A DNA stretch of 64,000 nt from Schistosoma haematobium (lineage: Eukaryota > Platyhelminthes > Trematoda > Strigeidida > Schistosomatidae): positions 31,728,902 to 31,792,901 of the forward strand of contig NC_067199.1 of assembly GCF_000699445.3 (NCBI RefSeq), in the 5' to 3' direction. Position 1 is the first letter of the stretch, and every line of letters begins with the position of its first letter. Shown piece by piece: positions 10,921 to 22,200 of the stretch. Under the pieces are notes generated by a model that worked only from the letters and a program-made list of their open reading frames with translations, had not been told where the DNA came from and searched no databases. Position numbers and translations under genes: made by a program.

Positions 10921-11100
10921 CAGGATTCAATAGCTAAATGGATAACTTGATAGCATTGGAAATGAACGGTACTTGGTTCCAGTCCCAGAGTGAACATCAC
11001 CTGCGAGATGTAGGCGCGTTCAACTGGCGAGTCCCAAGCTGGACGAAACGCGTGTCCTGGATTCCACTGCTAACCACCATCCATCTTTACTTATAAGGCT
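10920..11100 (+). mobile_element. Sm-alpha-like hammerhead SINE, plus copy with altered core
   Basis: A tRNA-like head (ATAGCTAAATGGATAAC ... GGTTCCAGTCCC) is followed by a hammerhead region at about 11024-11075. The core reads CTGGCGA, so invariant A6 is G. GTCCC/GGAC, GAAAC and GTGTCCTGGATTCC remain. Cleavage is likely impaired. It starts where the minus copy ends, which gives an inverted pair. Confidence 0.75.
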
Positions 11101-11572
11101 TATAACTTAATACCACTGATTTCTGAACCAAATATTCTAATTCTAGTTAATATGAGTAAAATATTTATTAAACAATCTCCTACTTGCTATCTTTCAATTT
11201 ATTTGCGCAATACACTAAAAAACCATTAAAATGAACTATTTCTGTTTACCATGAAAAAGGTTAATGAACCGAAAAATATAATAGAATTATTATTATAAGC
11301 ATGAAAATGTTTTCGATGTTATTAAAATCAAATAAACAACAATATTTACAGTATTTGTTTTTATCTTGGGATTTGAAATTCATTTATAAATTTATGACTG
11401 TTGCTATTTCTCATTACCATCTTATCACTCAGTTACCAAACAAAGTACTCAATCGTTTTTTTCACATGAAATGTTATATATATTAAAACCTACGAAAGCC
11501 AAGTTACTTCTTATTTTGTGACATCCTACACATATGTATTTACGAGTCCACAATTAATTGTTAACAGGTCTC

Positions 11573-11590
11573 AGAGAGAGAGAGAGAGAG
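11573..11590. repeat. (AG)9 microsatellite
   Basis: An uninterrupted run of AG dinucleotides. Confidence 0.9.
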
Positions 11591-12196
11591 TACATCACTC
11601 ACATGTTTGTGAGTTTGTATCAGATAGTTCATCACTTTTTTTAACTTCGGTTAGCTTCAAATAACGAATTTAGTGAAATTTTCCTCGAACCCAAATGAAC
11701 TGCAACGATTTCTAGAGTCAACACTTTTTCATGTGCCCACTGATACGTACCACACTGAAAGCTATAATATAGAGAAATTTTCATTGAAAAACATCAACTA
11801 AAGAAGCCATTCACAATGAGTTCAAGTGAAGAAGCCTAATGATCATAACCTCATAATAGATCACTTTGCAGAATGAAACTTTTTAAAGATCTACCCTGTA
11901 TACAATGATTGTTTAACCTATATTGGATAATGTTTTAAAGGCCTTCTAACTGAATTAGCTAGGAAAACCTTGTAATATATAAAACTTGAATAATTCTCTT
12001 CTATACAAGGAAAAGTTTTGTTTAGTAGTAATCGCACGTTCAGATATGTTTAAATTTTACTGAATAACGTCACATTTTCTGACTAATGAAAAATTTCCTT
12101 TATTATAAATGAAACAACATAATTCATAATAATGACTGTATCATTTATCATTTATTTAATTCATCAATGTTTCCAAATAAAAAATTGAGTTTTTAG

Positions 12197-12248
12197 TCAA
12201 GTTAGTAGTTAGTCAGTCAATCAGTTAGTTAGATGGTTAGTTAGTCAA
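12197..12248. repeat. Degenerate TTAG tetranucleotide repeat
   Basis: Repeated TTAG, TCAG and TCAA units in an imperfect array. Confidence 0.7.
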
Positions 12249-13622
12249 TGATTTAAATAATTACCTGTCTGATTGTATGTCATTTTGTCAAAACTGTCTA
12301 CAGTATGAAACTTCAGACAATCTAGTCTAATATTATTTTCATTGCTAAATAATTGTGAATACAGTGCATTTTTGTTCTTCGACATTTTTCGTTTATAACG
12401 GTCTAAACTTTAAATGGTATATATATATATATATTACTGAGGCAATTAGATACATATGAACTGATTGACATTTCGAAATATTGTAGATTAATTAACTGGA
12501 GATTAATATACAGTACTTGATAGTGGCTCCAATATGTTTTATTTTATTCATTATAAACTCTACTTTGTAAGATCTATTAAATCTTGTGTGATTGATATGA
12601 AAAGTTTTCAATCCACTTATCAACAAAATCATTTTCATTCATTGAAGTTCAATAGAGTATATTAAAAGCAAAATTATTATTTTTATGAGTATGATTATTA
12701 TTATGATTAACAGAATTTGTTAACTTGACATGAAAACGAAATTAAATATTTCTTGTTTAAATTAGATTACATAAGTAATATCGTAATAAATAACTGTTGA
12801 TGTAAGCTTGGTGATGGTTTTTTTCATGTATTTTCATCATCGGAAAACTGTAAAAGATGATGATGTGACTTCGAATTATATTTACAAATTAACTGAAGAG
12901 ATAAGTGTAAATCGATTGGATTCTGACAGAGTATATTATAGATCTAGTATTCGATATAACACATTGAGGTTGAGAGTTTGATTTTTTGTACCTTAAATGG
13001 CTACTGTTGATTAACACATGAGAATGAAATAACTGTTCATTACACTCTATTATTCAGTAGTTCATTAGATGAATTTATTTGTACTTGCCCGGACCTTGGT
13101 TTCAACCTTGACTTGATGATTTAGTATATTTTATGAAACCCTAATAGTGCTATGCTAATTGTAATGGTTATTCGGTTAAATACAAGTTATCAAATTAAGA
13201 CCATGTGGTAAAGTTATAATGTTTAATGTACTAGAGTGAGGAATATGTAAGGTGTTTCACACTAATAATCGGAATCTTCAAAAATCTTACCTTCCCTTGA
13301 AAAAAGGAGATAAAAATCATTGGTAATGAAAACAATACACATACGGTAAGTTTTGAAAACACTAAATTAAAAACCATGTATGAGCATCCTTGAACTGTTG
13401 GTACGTGTAGTTTGGAGTCACTCTCTTAAGTCGACAAGACTGTCACTATCAATTCAGTTAAACTTTTATGTCCCTCAAGAAGAAATATCCTTTCACTATT
13501 TTTACTACATGTAAGTGTCGTTTTCATACAAACAGTACAAATCAAAGTTGAGGAAAAAATACTTGGTAATTTGTACATAAATTCAAAACGAAAACAATAT
13601 ATCATATAAAATAATACAACTA

Positions 13623-13770
13623 ATAATCCACGATCCCGCACTGCTGAGGAGTCCCATACAGGACGAAACGGCCATCCAGTGCTTCCAGGTTTTCAATGGT
13701 GGTCTAGCTTCAACTGACTCATGATTTCAATCTGTGAAAATTTCTAAAAATCCCCACAAACCCCTTCTGA
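13623..13770 (+). mobile_element. Hammerhead SINE, head-truncated
   Basis: It begins inside the ribozyme region and runs through the conserved tail (GTGGTCTAGCTTCAACTGAC to CACAAACCCCTTCTG). The tRNA-like head is missing and the left junction reads CCACGATCCC, the reverse-strand version of the element. This suggests a rearranged insertion. Confidence 0.8.
13638..13682 (+). ncRNA. Hammerhead ribozyme (intact core, AUC cleavage triplet)
   Basis: GCACTG/CAGTGC form stem I. CTGAGGA is at 13644-13650, stem II GTCC...GGAC at 13651-13664 and GAAAC at 13665-13669. The predicted cleavage follows C 13676. The triplet is AUC rather than GUC, which still satisfies the NUH rule but costs one pair in the short helix III. 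Confidence 0.75.
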
Positions 13771-14038
13771 CAACTAATAATGACATGAATATTTGATAAA
13801 CTTTCTAAGTTTCTTTTATATATAACCTTTATTGTACATTCAAATCCTTTGAAACATCTACATAAAGTCCTCTTTTGTTCAAATTGAATACGATTTTCTG
13901 ATTAACGCCTACTTGACATAATCAAATCTAAAATTTAAATTAATTACTATTCTCATCATCAGTTCAAGACAATATTATTAAATCCATCTTATTTCAACGA
14001 TAAACATAGCACTAATTAACAGATTAGAAAATCTATTC

Positions 14039-14042
<4 letters not shown>

Positions 14043-14079
<37 letters not shown>
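14043..14079. repeat. (TA)n microsatellite
   Basis: About 18 uninterrupted TA units. Confidence 0.95.
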
Positions 14080-14082
<3 letters not shown>

Positions 14083-14737
14083 GATAGTTCCTTCATTGTT
14101 ATATTTAATGAATTTAACCCCCTATTGTGATGAGGGTCTTTTCAAAACCATTAATTTACACCTTTTATAAATTATTATAATCCGTATGGCTATAGCAAAA
14201 AGATAATCAAAATATTAATTACCTCTCTCTCTTTTGATTACATTATTACAAACACACACACGCACACAAACTTAAAACCACACATACGTAGATATGTTGA
14301 AATTAAATTATCAACAGGATATCTTTATTATTATTAATAATACTATCAACTTTTTGGAATTAAACTCAGCGGCACATAATTCTAAGAAGACTGTTTACTT
14401 AATTTTCTTTCATTCATATATGGAGTATCTTTTTCTTCTAATTAAAACAAACAGATCAATTTATTTGTTAAATATTCAATGTTAAATATTATTATTATTA
14501 TTACTATTACTATCATCAAAACCTACTTTAATCGATATGAGTAATATTAATAATTTATTTTTAACATTTTCTGTTAAAAACATAAATGGTTACACCTGTT
14601 CCAAGATTAAATGATCCTTTTTATTCTTCTTTCAAATAATAAAATAAATTAAAAACAATTTCTTTTCTCTCAAAGAAAAAAAACAGCAGGAAATTAGTTA
14701 TTATTTCATTGCTTTGTTTCTTTTTCCATATTCAATT

Positions 14738-14788
14738 ACTTACGCCTGTTACTCCTCGTGAAGGAGCACAGGCCGCTCACCAGCATTC
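14738..14788 (-). mobile_element. LINE 3'-end remnant
   Basis: It matches, on the minus strand, the 3' terminus of a schistosome LINE also seen at 20186, 22448 and 51043. The sequence ACGCCTGTTACTCC corresponds to the end of its ORF (GVTGVNK-like or RSNRRK-like C terminus). Only about 50 bases remain. Confidence 0.6.
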
Positions 14789-14827
14789 AATTACTTATTT
14801 AGTATTCATATAAATTATGTAATCATG

Positions 14828-14832
<5 letters not shown>

Positions 14833-14880
<48 letters not shown>
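14833..14880. repeat. (AT)24 microsatellite
   Basis: A perfect AT dinucleotide run, the longest in the window. Confidence 0.95.
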
Positions 14881-14885
<5 letters not shown>

Positions 14886-15248
14886 TCATTTATTGGTCAA
14901 AACGAAAACATCTGATCAGATGATTATAAAATTATATGTAATATTAGTTAAATAAAACAATGAAACAATAGTTGTCTATACTGAATATAATTTAATAAAC
15001 TAAGGGTGATAATCTTGTTTTCAGTAAATACTTAAGTGTATGATTATTATCTGTCATCCAAGTTTATTTGAATAGATCGAAGTTATTATTATTATTACAA
15101 GTAATATGAATAGTAATAGTAGATACACTAATAAAAGTTATATTGTTTTTATCAGAGTTAATGTCACATTTAATGTAAAGTAACTGTATGTCTAAATGAT
15201 ATGTATGATATATTTGAGAGCAAATATATGCACTACACGTTATCATTC

Positions 15249-15632
15249 GATTTGTGTGAGGGATAAAATACTGTCTGAGTGCTCAAATCGAAGCAGATGG
15301 TTTTCTTAAAGGGTCACATCACAAGACTTTGATCTACAAGTCTAATTCATAAAGCAGTAGAGCAACGTCAGGAGATGCAGTTACATCGTAACCAATGATC
15401 AACATTAAGTTCACACTCTATTTGTTCCTTCACGATTCTGGAGCTCATATAAACTATTGGTATGGAATCAGGGTTTCCTAACTCCCCTAGGTGGATTCAC
15501 TATATCCACCAAACTGTTTAAAGTGTTGGATATTCATTATTCGTGTTCTGAATTTTGTGAAACAACACCGCCTCGAGAAGGAGATGAGGAGGACTTTCCT
15601 AGCATTTGCTGTATACATACTTAGGGACTCGT
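15249..15632. repeat. Interspersed repeat X, copy 2 (degenerate)
   Basis: It aligns along most of its length with 18700-19210 and 3296-3704. Shared blocks include ACTATTGGTATGGAATCAGG, CCCCTAGGTGGATTC and GAATTTTGTGAAACAACACC. It lies about 250 bases upstream of the first Ig exon of the FGFR-like gene. Confidence 0.75.
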
Positions 15633-15879
15633 TAACTAGAGAGGAATATCTTCAGCTGGTATAGCATAAATTATTTTTCAAGTATAAAAATCTTCATAAA
15701 ATATCCAAATGCATATATAATTCAGCACTCATTACATATACCTACATATTTAAAACAGAAGTACAGGAGTCCAAATGATGATTTTTTTATCTTTTTACAC
15801 AACAATAGTTTTAATCAGAAACTTAAACTTCGAGTTTTCCACTTTTATCATCAACTACTTTGTTTTTTAATGCTTTCAG

Positions 15880-16242
15880 ATACGAAAGTACCAATGGTTG
15901 TAAATCATAATAACCAAATTCGTTTGCAAGTTGGTGATTTACTGCGTCTCGAATGTCCTATTCACATTACTTCAACTGGTGGCCTAGTCTCTTCATCCAA
16001 TGATAATGATGCTAGTTCTAAAACACATCAACTTGAATACAATACTGGTGTTATTTATAATTGGAAAGTACGAGATTTACATGATTATTCATTGGATACC
16101 AATAATCATTATCATTTCAATCAACAACGTCGTATCCTTGAAGTTACTGAACCATTACAAGTTTCTGATTCAGGCAATTATACGTGTTCTGGAATAACCG
16201 GTTTTGGAAAAAGAGAAGTAACATTTGAAGTTCATGTAAGAG
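15880..16242 (+). CDS. FGFRL exon: Ig domain 1
   Basis: It is a symmetric phase 1-1 exon (TTTCAG acceptor, GTAAGT donor). It encodes an Ig domain with the B-strand Cys in LECP, Trp in YNWKV, and DSGNYTCSG carrying the F-strand Cys and an N-glycosylation sequon. About 25 polar residues ([11 protein letters not shown] region) are inserted between the B and C strands. The [12 protein letters not shown] ending resembles the GFG motif of FGFRL1 D1. Confidence 0.85.
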
Positions 16243-19200
16243 GTAAGTAAAAACTATACATCATTTTATTGATTTGTGCCAAATTATAATACTTTCAGTC
16301 AAATGAACACACAAAAAAAATCTAGGACAGGCAATCCATCTTAATTTGGACTTACTTTAGCCACAGATACTTCCTTCATAGTGTTAATACTTTACTGAAA
16401 CTTGACTCTTGTATTTATTTTTTTGCTTCCACTTCTAATTCTGTATCAGTTAATGAGTTCGGATACACATCAATCGGTTAAACATAATCCTTAAGGATTA
16501 ATATACATAGTTTTAATTGTTGAATTTATGAACTGAATCCAAGCTTTTTTGAACATTTCCAATAGCACAGATTAATAAATATTGTCTGTTCACTAATTTT
16601 CTATAACTATGCTATGTACTTATTATATAAGTTTGATAAAAGTAAATTTGTCAACACATACAAAAAAGAACAAATATTGTTCTTTTAACAACTAATTCAC
16701 ACTTTTTTATTCTATAACTTCTAGTATGTACGTAATAAATAATAAAATCTTAATGAACAACGTAATTTATGGATGGAGAATGAAATTAAATCTGAAAATG
16801 GTTTGACAGTCATTTTTTAATGTCGGAATGAGGATTTTTGGGGATTGTAGTAATTTTAATAGTTGAATTCATGAGTCGATGTAATCTAGACCACCACTGA
16901 AAACCTTGAAGCACTGGGCGGCCGTTTTGTTCTCGTATAGGACTCCTGAGTAGTACGCATCCACGATTCCACATGTAGGAATCGAACCCAATACCTTCGG
17001 TCTCGGTTATCCACTCAGCTACTGAGTCCTGATAGTCACTTGCTTGTACAATGGGGTGAATTTAAATTCACTTGGTATCGGTTGGCTTGTATCTTCCCAT
17101 TGAGGTTTAAGACTGCAATTGATAAGTCTGTTATTGGCATATCTAGGCATACGCACAGTATGCACAAATGCCAAAAACAGACTGATCAATTGCATTCTTA
17201 AACCTCAATGGGAAGATACAAGCCAGACAATACCAAGTGAATTCAGTGGTGTTAATGTCTAAATTAAATCGATCAATGATCTTTCGCAACCTTTCACTCA
17301 TTTTTTAAAGTAGAAAACTATCTGTACCGACATGGATTAAACTCCACTGGCCATAGCTTCTTACTGGAACTTGATGAAACCGATCTTGAAGCTAGATACT
17401 GGTGATCATATGATTATTACCAAATGGAGATTGTAGTAATCTTAATTGTTGAATTCATGACTCGATCTAAGCTAGATCACAACCGAGAACCTTGAATGAA
17501 CAATTCGAAAAATAGTTTTAGTCTGTTTACTAACTAAAAAAGTTAATTTAACATAGTTACACTACTAGTATATGGGGTCGTGGAGATTATTGAGTTTTTG
17601 ATTGAGATCATGAACCGATTGATGTTAGACCAACTTTGGAAACCTGGAAGCACTGGACGGCCGTTTCGTCATATTGTGGGATTCCTCAGCAGCGCGCATC
17701 CACGATCCCGCTCTCGGGACTCGAACCCAGGGGCTTTCGGTCTCGCGCGCGAACGCTTAACCTAATGAACCACTGAACATCAATAGGTTCATGATCTGAA
17801 TCAGAAAAATAATTAAACTAGTTGTTACTAAGTGTTTAATTTTTCAGTTAATGACTATCGTGACTCTCTATCCAGGTGAATAATATTTTAAAGTTTTAAG
17901 CGACCAATTTCAATGTAAACATAAATGAAAATACAACTATTTGAAGAATGTCATATCAAACTAAAAATCACATCCAAGACTCCACTAATTGTTAAAATAC
18001 CAAAATTTATATTTTGTATGTATAGGCAAACTGAAATAAATTTATTCAAATTGTTCTCCAGTTTTTTTAGACAAATATAATAAAATAACAGAAGAGGTTT
18101 TTGTGGATATTATAGTAATTTCAATAGTTGAAATCATGAGTCATTTGAAGCTAGATCACTATAGAAAACCTGAATACACACGGCTGAGGAGTCCCACAAT
18201 AGGACGAAATAGCCGTTCAGTGTTTCCAAATGTTCTATGGTGATCTAGCTTCAATTAATTCATGATCTCAACTATTGAAATTACTATAATAAGATAGTTT
18301 AATTTTAGGTATTGTTCAATTGATAAACGGATATTATTAATAAAATTGAAAAATATAAAAAATACTTTCTACAAGGTATATGAGGTACATTATTAAAAAA
18401 CAAAAAAAATTTGATAGGTCAATTAAATAAAATATATTGATTTTTAAATCACCGTAACAATAAGTCATAGTTTCATGTATGATTTTTCAAAAGATTCAGC
18501 ATTAGTTTATATATATATATATATAAGTAAGTAAGTAAGTAATATTAATAAATAATATTAATAATAATATTATTATTAATATTTTCTTTACAAAACACTT
18601 GGATTTATAGGATCTAGGTTCTTTTTTATTAAAGGGAAATATTGTTGTTTAACAGATGTATGTTCTCATATTTTACACATATTGATTTATTCGTTTTATT
18701 TAAATACATAAATATTAGTACAAAGGGGCACCAAATACATATACGCCACATAAATCACTTGATTTATGTGTGGGCTGAGGTACTACCCGGGTGCTCAGCC
18801 CAAAGCAGGTGGCTTTATTAGGGAGCCACACCTGGAGCCTTCGACATAAAGGTTTGATTGACAAGCCAGTGGAACAACGTCAGGAGATGCAGTTACATGG
18901 TAACCAATGACCAAAATTGGGTTAACACTCTATTTCTTCCTTTACGATTCTGGAACTCATATAAACTATTGGTATGGAATCAGGGTTTCCAAACTCCCCT
19001 AGGTGGATCCGTTATATCCGCCAAGCTGTTTAAAGTCTTGTATATTTACTATTCGTGTTCTGAATTTTGTGAAACAACACCTTCGCCACGAGAAGGCAAT
19101 AAGTAGGACTTCCCTGGCAATGGCTATATACATGTGGCCACGTGAGAGCATTTCGAGAAGGAAAGTTGACTCCCCTCACTTTTGGCCGTACCAGGGCATT

Positions 19201-22200
19201 TGGGGTCATAGTAAGGCATTTTTCGTCATCTAAACAAAGAGTAATTTTAAAAATTTATAATAATCAATTATAATCTTTCAACTCATTAAAAACTAAATAA
19301 ACTTTATAAATGTTTTTTATTTATAAATATATGCGAGTATACTTTTTGTATTGCTTGTAAATTTCTTTCGTAACTGATTACTTCAGTAGAATAGTGTTAT
19401 AAATACTTGTGATATTGTCTATAATAAAATAGTGTTAGGAGAATAAAGAATATATATATACTAATCAAATTGAGTGTATACAATAAGTATGAGTTCTGTC
19501 GAGAAAAAAAACCCAATCCTAGTTGGATAATCTCTAAATGTTGAATGCATACATTTCCATAAGAAGTTTAATATACTGATAATCAATCACGAAAGAATAT
19601 AGATATATAGCATCATATGTAATTGTACTTGGTATGAATTTTTCATTCTTATCATAAAGATCAATTTATTTAAGAAATAAACATAAATGGTTAATCAATG
19701 TTTTCTTTAAGAGATTGCGTGAACTTTTCTTATTTATGTCAGACAAGAATAATCTACCATTTATTATTATTATTCGACCTAACTCAAACAGGAAATTTCC
19801 ATCTGATATAAACTATGATGTTAAATGTGTATATTCCAAATGATTATAACATTAAACAATTTCCTATCATATATCGCATGTCATGTCTATCATGATGGAT
19901 ATATGTATGTATTTGGAAACGAGGGTAGAAGAAATGTTCTTTGATGACAAAACAAGATAACCTTATCAGTCATAGAGAATGAATTTTGAATGAATTCATC
20001 ATATTAAATTATTCTATTGAAATCTAATATTACAAAAAAAACAAATTGATATGGATGATCTGAAATTTAATATTTTAATTGAATTATTAAATAAGAACTA
20101 TAGTACTATTCAATTGTTTCTCTCAAATTCTATTAAAGGTATCATAATAACAAATATTCTTACTGTCTGATCTTATAAAAATAACTTACTTACGCCTGTT
20201 ACTCCTAATGAAGCATAGGCCACCGACCAGCATTCTCCAACCCACTCTGTCCTGGGCCTTCTTTTCTAGTTCCATCCAATTCTTGTTCATTTTTCTCATG
20301 TCTATTTCCATTTCTCGGCGTAATGTGTTCTTTGGTCTTCCTCTCCTCGTTATAAAAATAAATGTTGAAAAAAAGTTGTCTTCGTCAATATAACTATTCT
20401 ATATTGTGTTCCTATGTTAAAAATAATTTTAAAAAATTATCCAATAAAGATTCACTGTGTATATTACTAGCATTATAGAGTTGTTCATAGAAGGTAAAGT
20501 TTTGAAGACCATAGAATGGAAGAAAATCAATGTTTAGTCTATTTTCAAATTTATATTTAATATCTAAGTAACAAACATATAATAGAAAAGTAATTTGAGG
20601 TTGAAACATTCTACTTTTAACTATTTGATTAGAAGTTGAACATATTACTGAAATGTTGTATGGTTTAATATTGTCATTTATTCACATCAAAATCGACACA
20701 GGATTTAAAATAAATAATATGAATTTATATTTAGTTATAAGTAACATGAATTAGGTATAGAAATCTGAATGGAATAAAGCAATTAAAAGGAAATCAACTT
20801 TTGAATTTATTATTTTACATTATTATTATTAGTGGCTTTATTCAATAACATATTTTGGGTACATTATAGAACCTATTTCAGAGAGTTGTTGTTCCTGACT
20901 TCTTGATTGATATTGAAGTGATTATCAGTTAGATATTAGCATTTCAAAAGTCAATAATTGAATAATATTCATTGTTTTCAATGCATATTACCAAACACTA
21001 TGATGTCTTCGATTGTACATTTTTGTAACTTGTACAGGGAAATGTCGTAAACGTGTCACAAACTTATCGGAATAGGTTTTGCAATTAATTGATATAATGA
21101 TCTGTTAAAACAAAACAAGGAAACAGATAACTTGTTGAAATATCTAAATGGAAGCAATAGGTAGCCTAGATATTCAAGCAGGTCGCCGAATATGAAAGTA
21201 ACCATAGGTAATCTTTAAGAGAAAATATCAATCAATAATTAAAAACATACTTGTAAATAATTAGTCCATATTGTTTATGAAAATATTACTTAGGATTTTC
21301 AGCTTTCACGAGAAATGTAACTGTAAATTGACTATTCTTAAATGATCGATTGCAAATCTTTTATAGATAAGTAGTAGAGTTTACGGTAGAAAGGAATGAC
21401 AGGAGACGGTATTTTTTTTAACTTGTATTTATGTTATAGAAATTGTAAAAACATTCCAAATGAAACTTTTACCACTTGAAACATTTTTTGATGACAATGT
21501 TAATTAGATTCCTTTCTCGAATTCTTCGAAATTTTATTTCCTTTTATTGCTTCACTCGTATCCTTATAAGATCTAATTAATTACTTTCTTTTACCTAAAT
21601 TTGACTTAATCTTATTTATTATGATTATGCTTAGATGTTAATCTAGTGTAAGTATTGTAATTTTTATTACTTACTAATTGCTAATCCATCAAAATCAATT
21701 TTATATTGTCCAAACCTTAACAATGATCAGTGATATTACATGACTGGAAGCAATTGGACAAGGAACCTTTGAACAAGGCTCCAAGCTGATTATCATCCCC
21801 TTATGAGGCCACTATGTTATTTTGTTGGAAATTTTTTTTCCCAAAATTATTTATTAAACTTTTATCAGTACAGACTGATGACCTTCAGTCGGAATTTCAG
21901 TTAATGATGTTTATTGCTCATTAATTTACAATATTAATGAATATGTACTATAATACAGGTAAACAGATGTTTATAAAATAATTAACCTCTCTATTGGTCA
22001 TAAATTACAAAATATTGTCATCCATTAATTTCTCACGAATTTGTTAATTAGGTCAAATTTGATTGAGCAAAAACAAAAATGCAGTTGCTTGTGAAAAATT
22101 CATCTAACTTATTTATCATATAGTTAATCTATATTATAATAACAATAATAAAAAACAGACCATAAGCATGAATAAACATTAAAAGGTCAACAGATATCTA

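Larger units (their letters stand above)
11100..13622. other. AT-rich intergenic DNA with simple repeats
   Basis: No gene was recognised. Present are an AG dinucleotide run (11573-11590), a TTAG/TCAG-type tetranucleotide stretch (about 12197-12248) and an AT run (12418-12434). The 61-codon frame at 11301-11486 looks like chance. Confidence 0.55.

Noticed and set aside
11024..11075. Active hammerhead on the plus strand
   Set aside because: The core reads CTGGCGA; the change at A6 is expected to abolish or strongly reduce cleavage.
15775..15870. MMIFLSFYTTIVLIRN-like frame as signal peptide of the FGFR-like gene
   Set aside because: It looks hydrophobic, but no donor gives the needed phase 1 join to the exon at 15880, and the frame stops before the acceptor.
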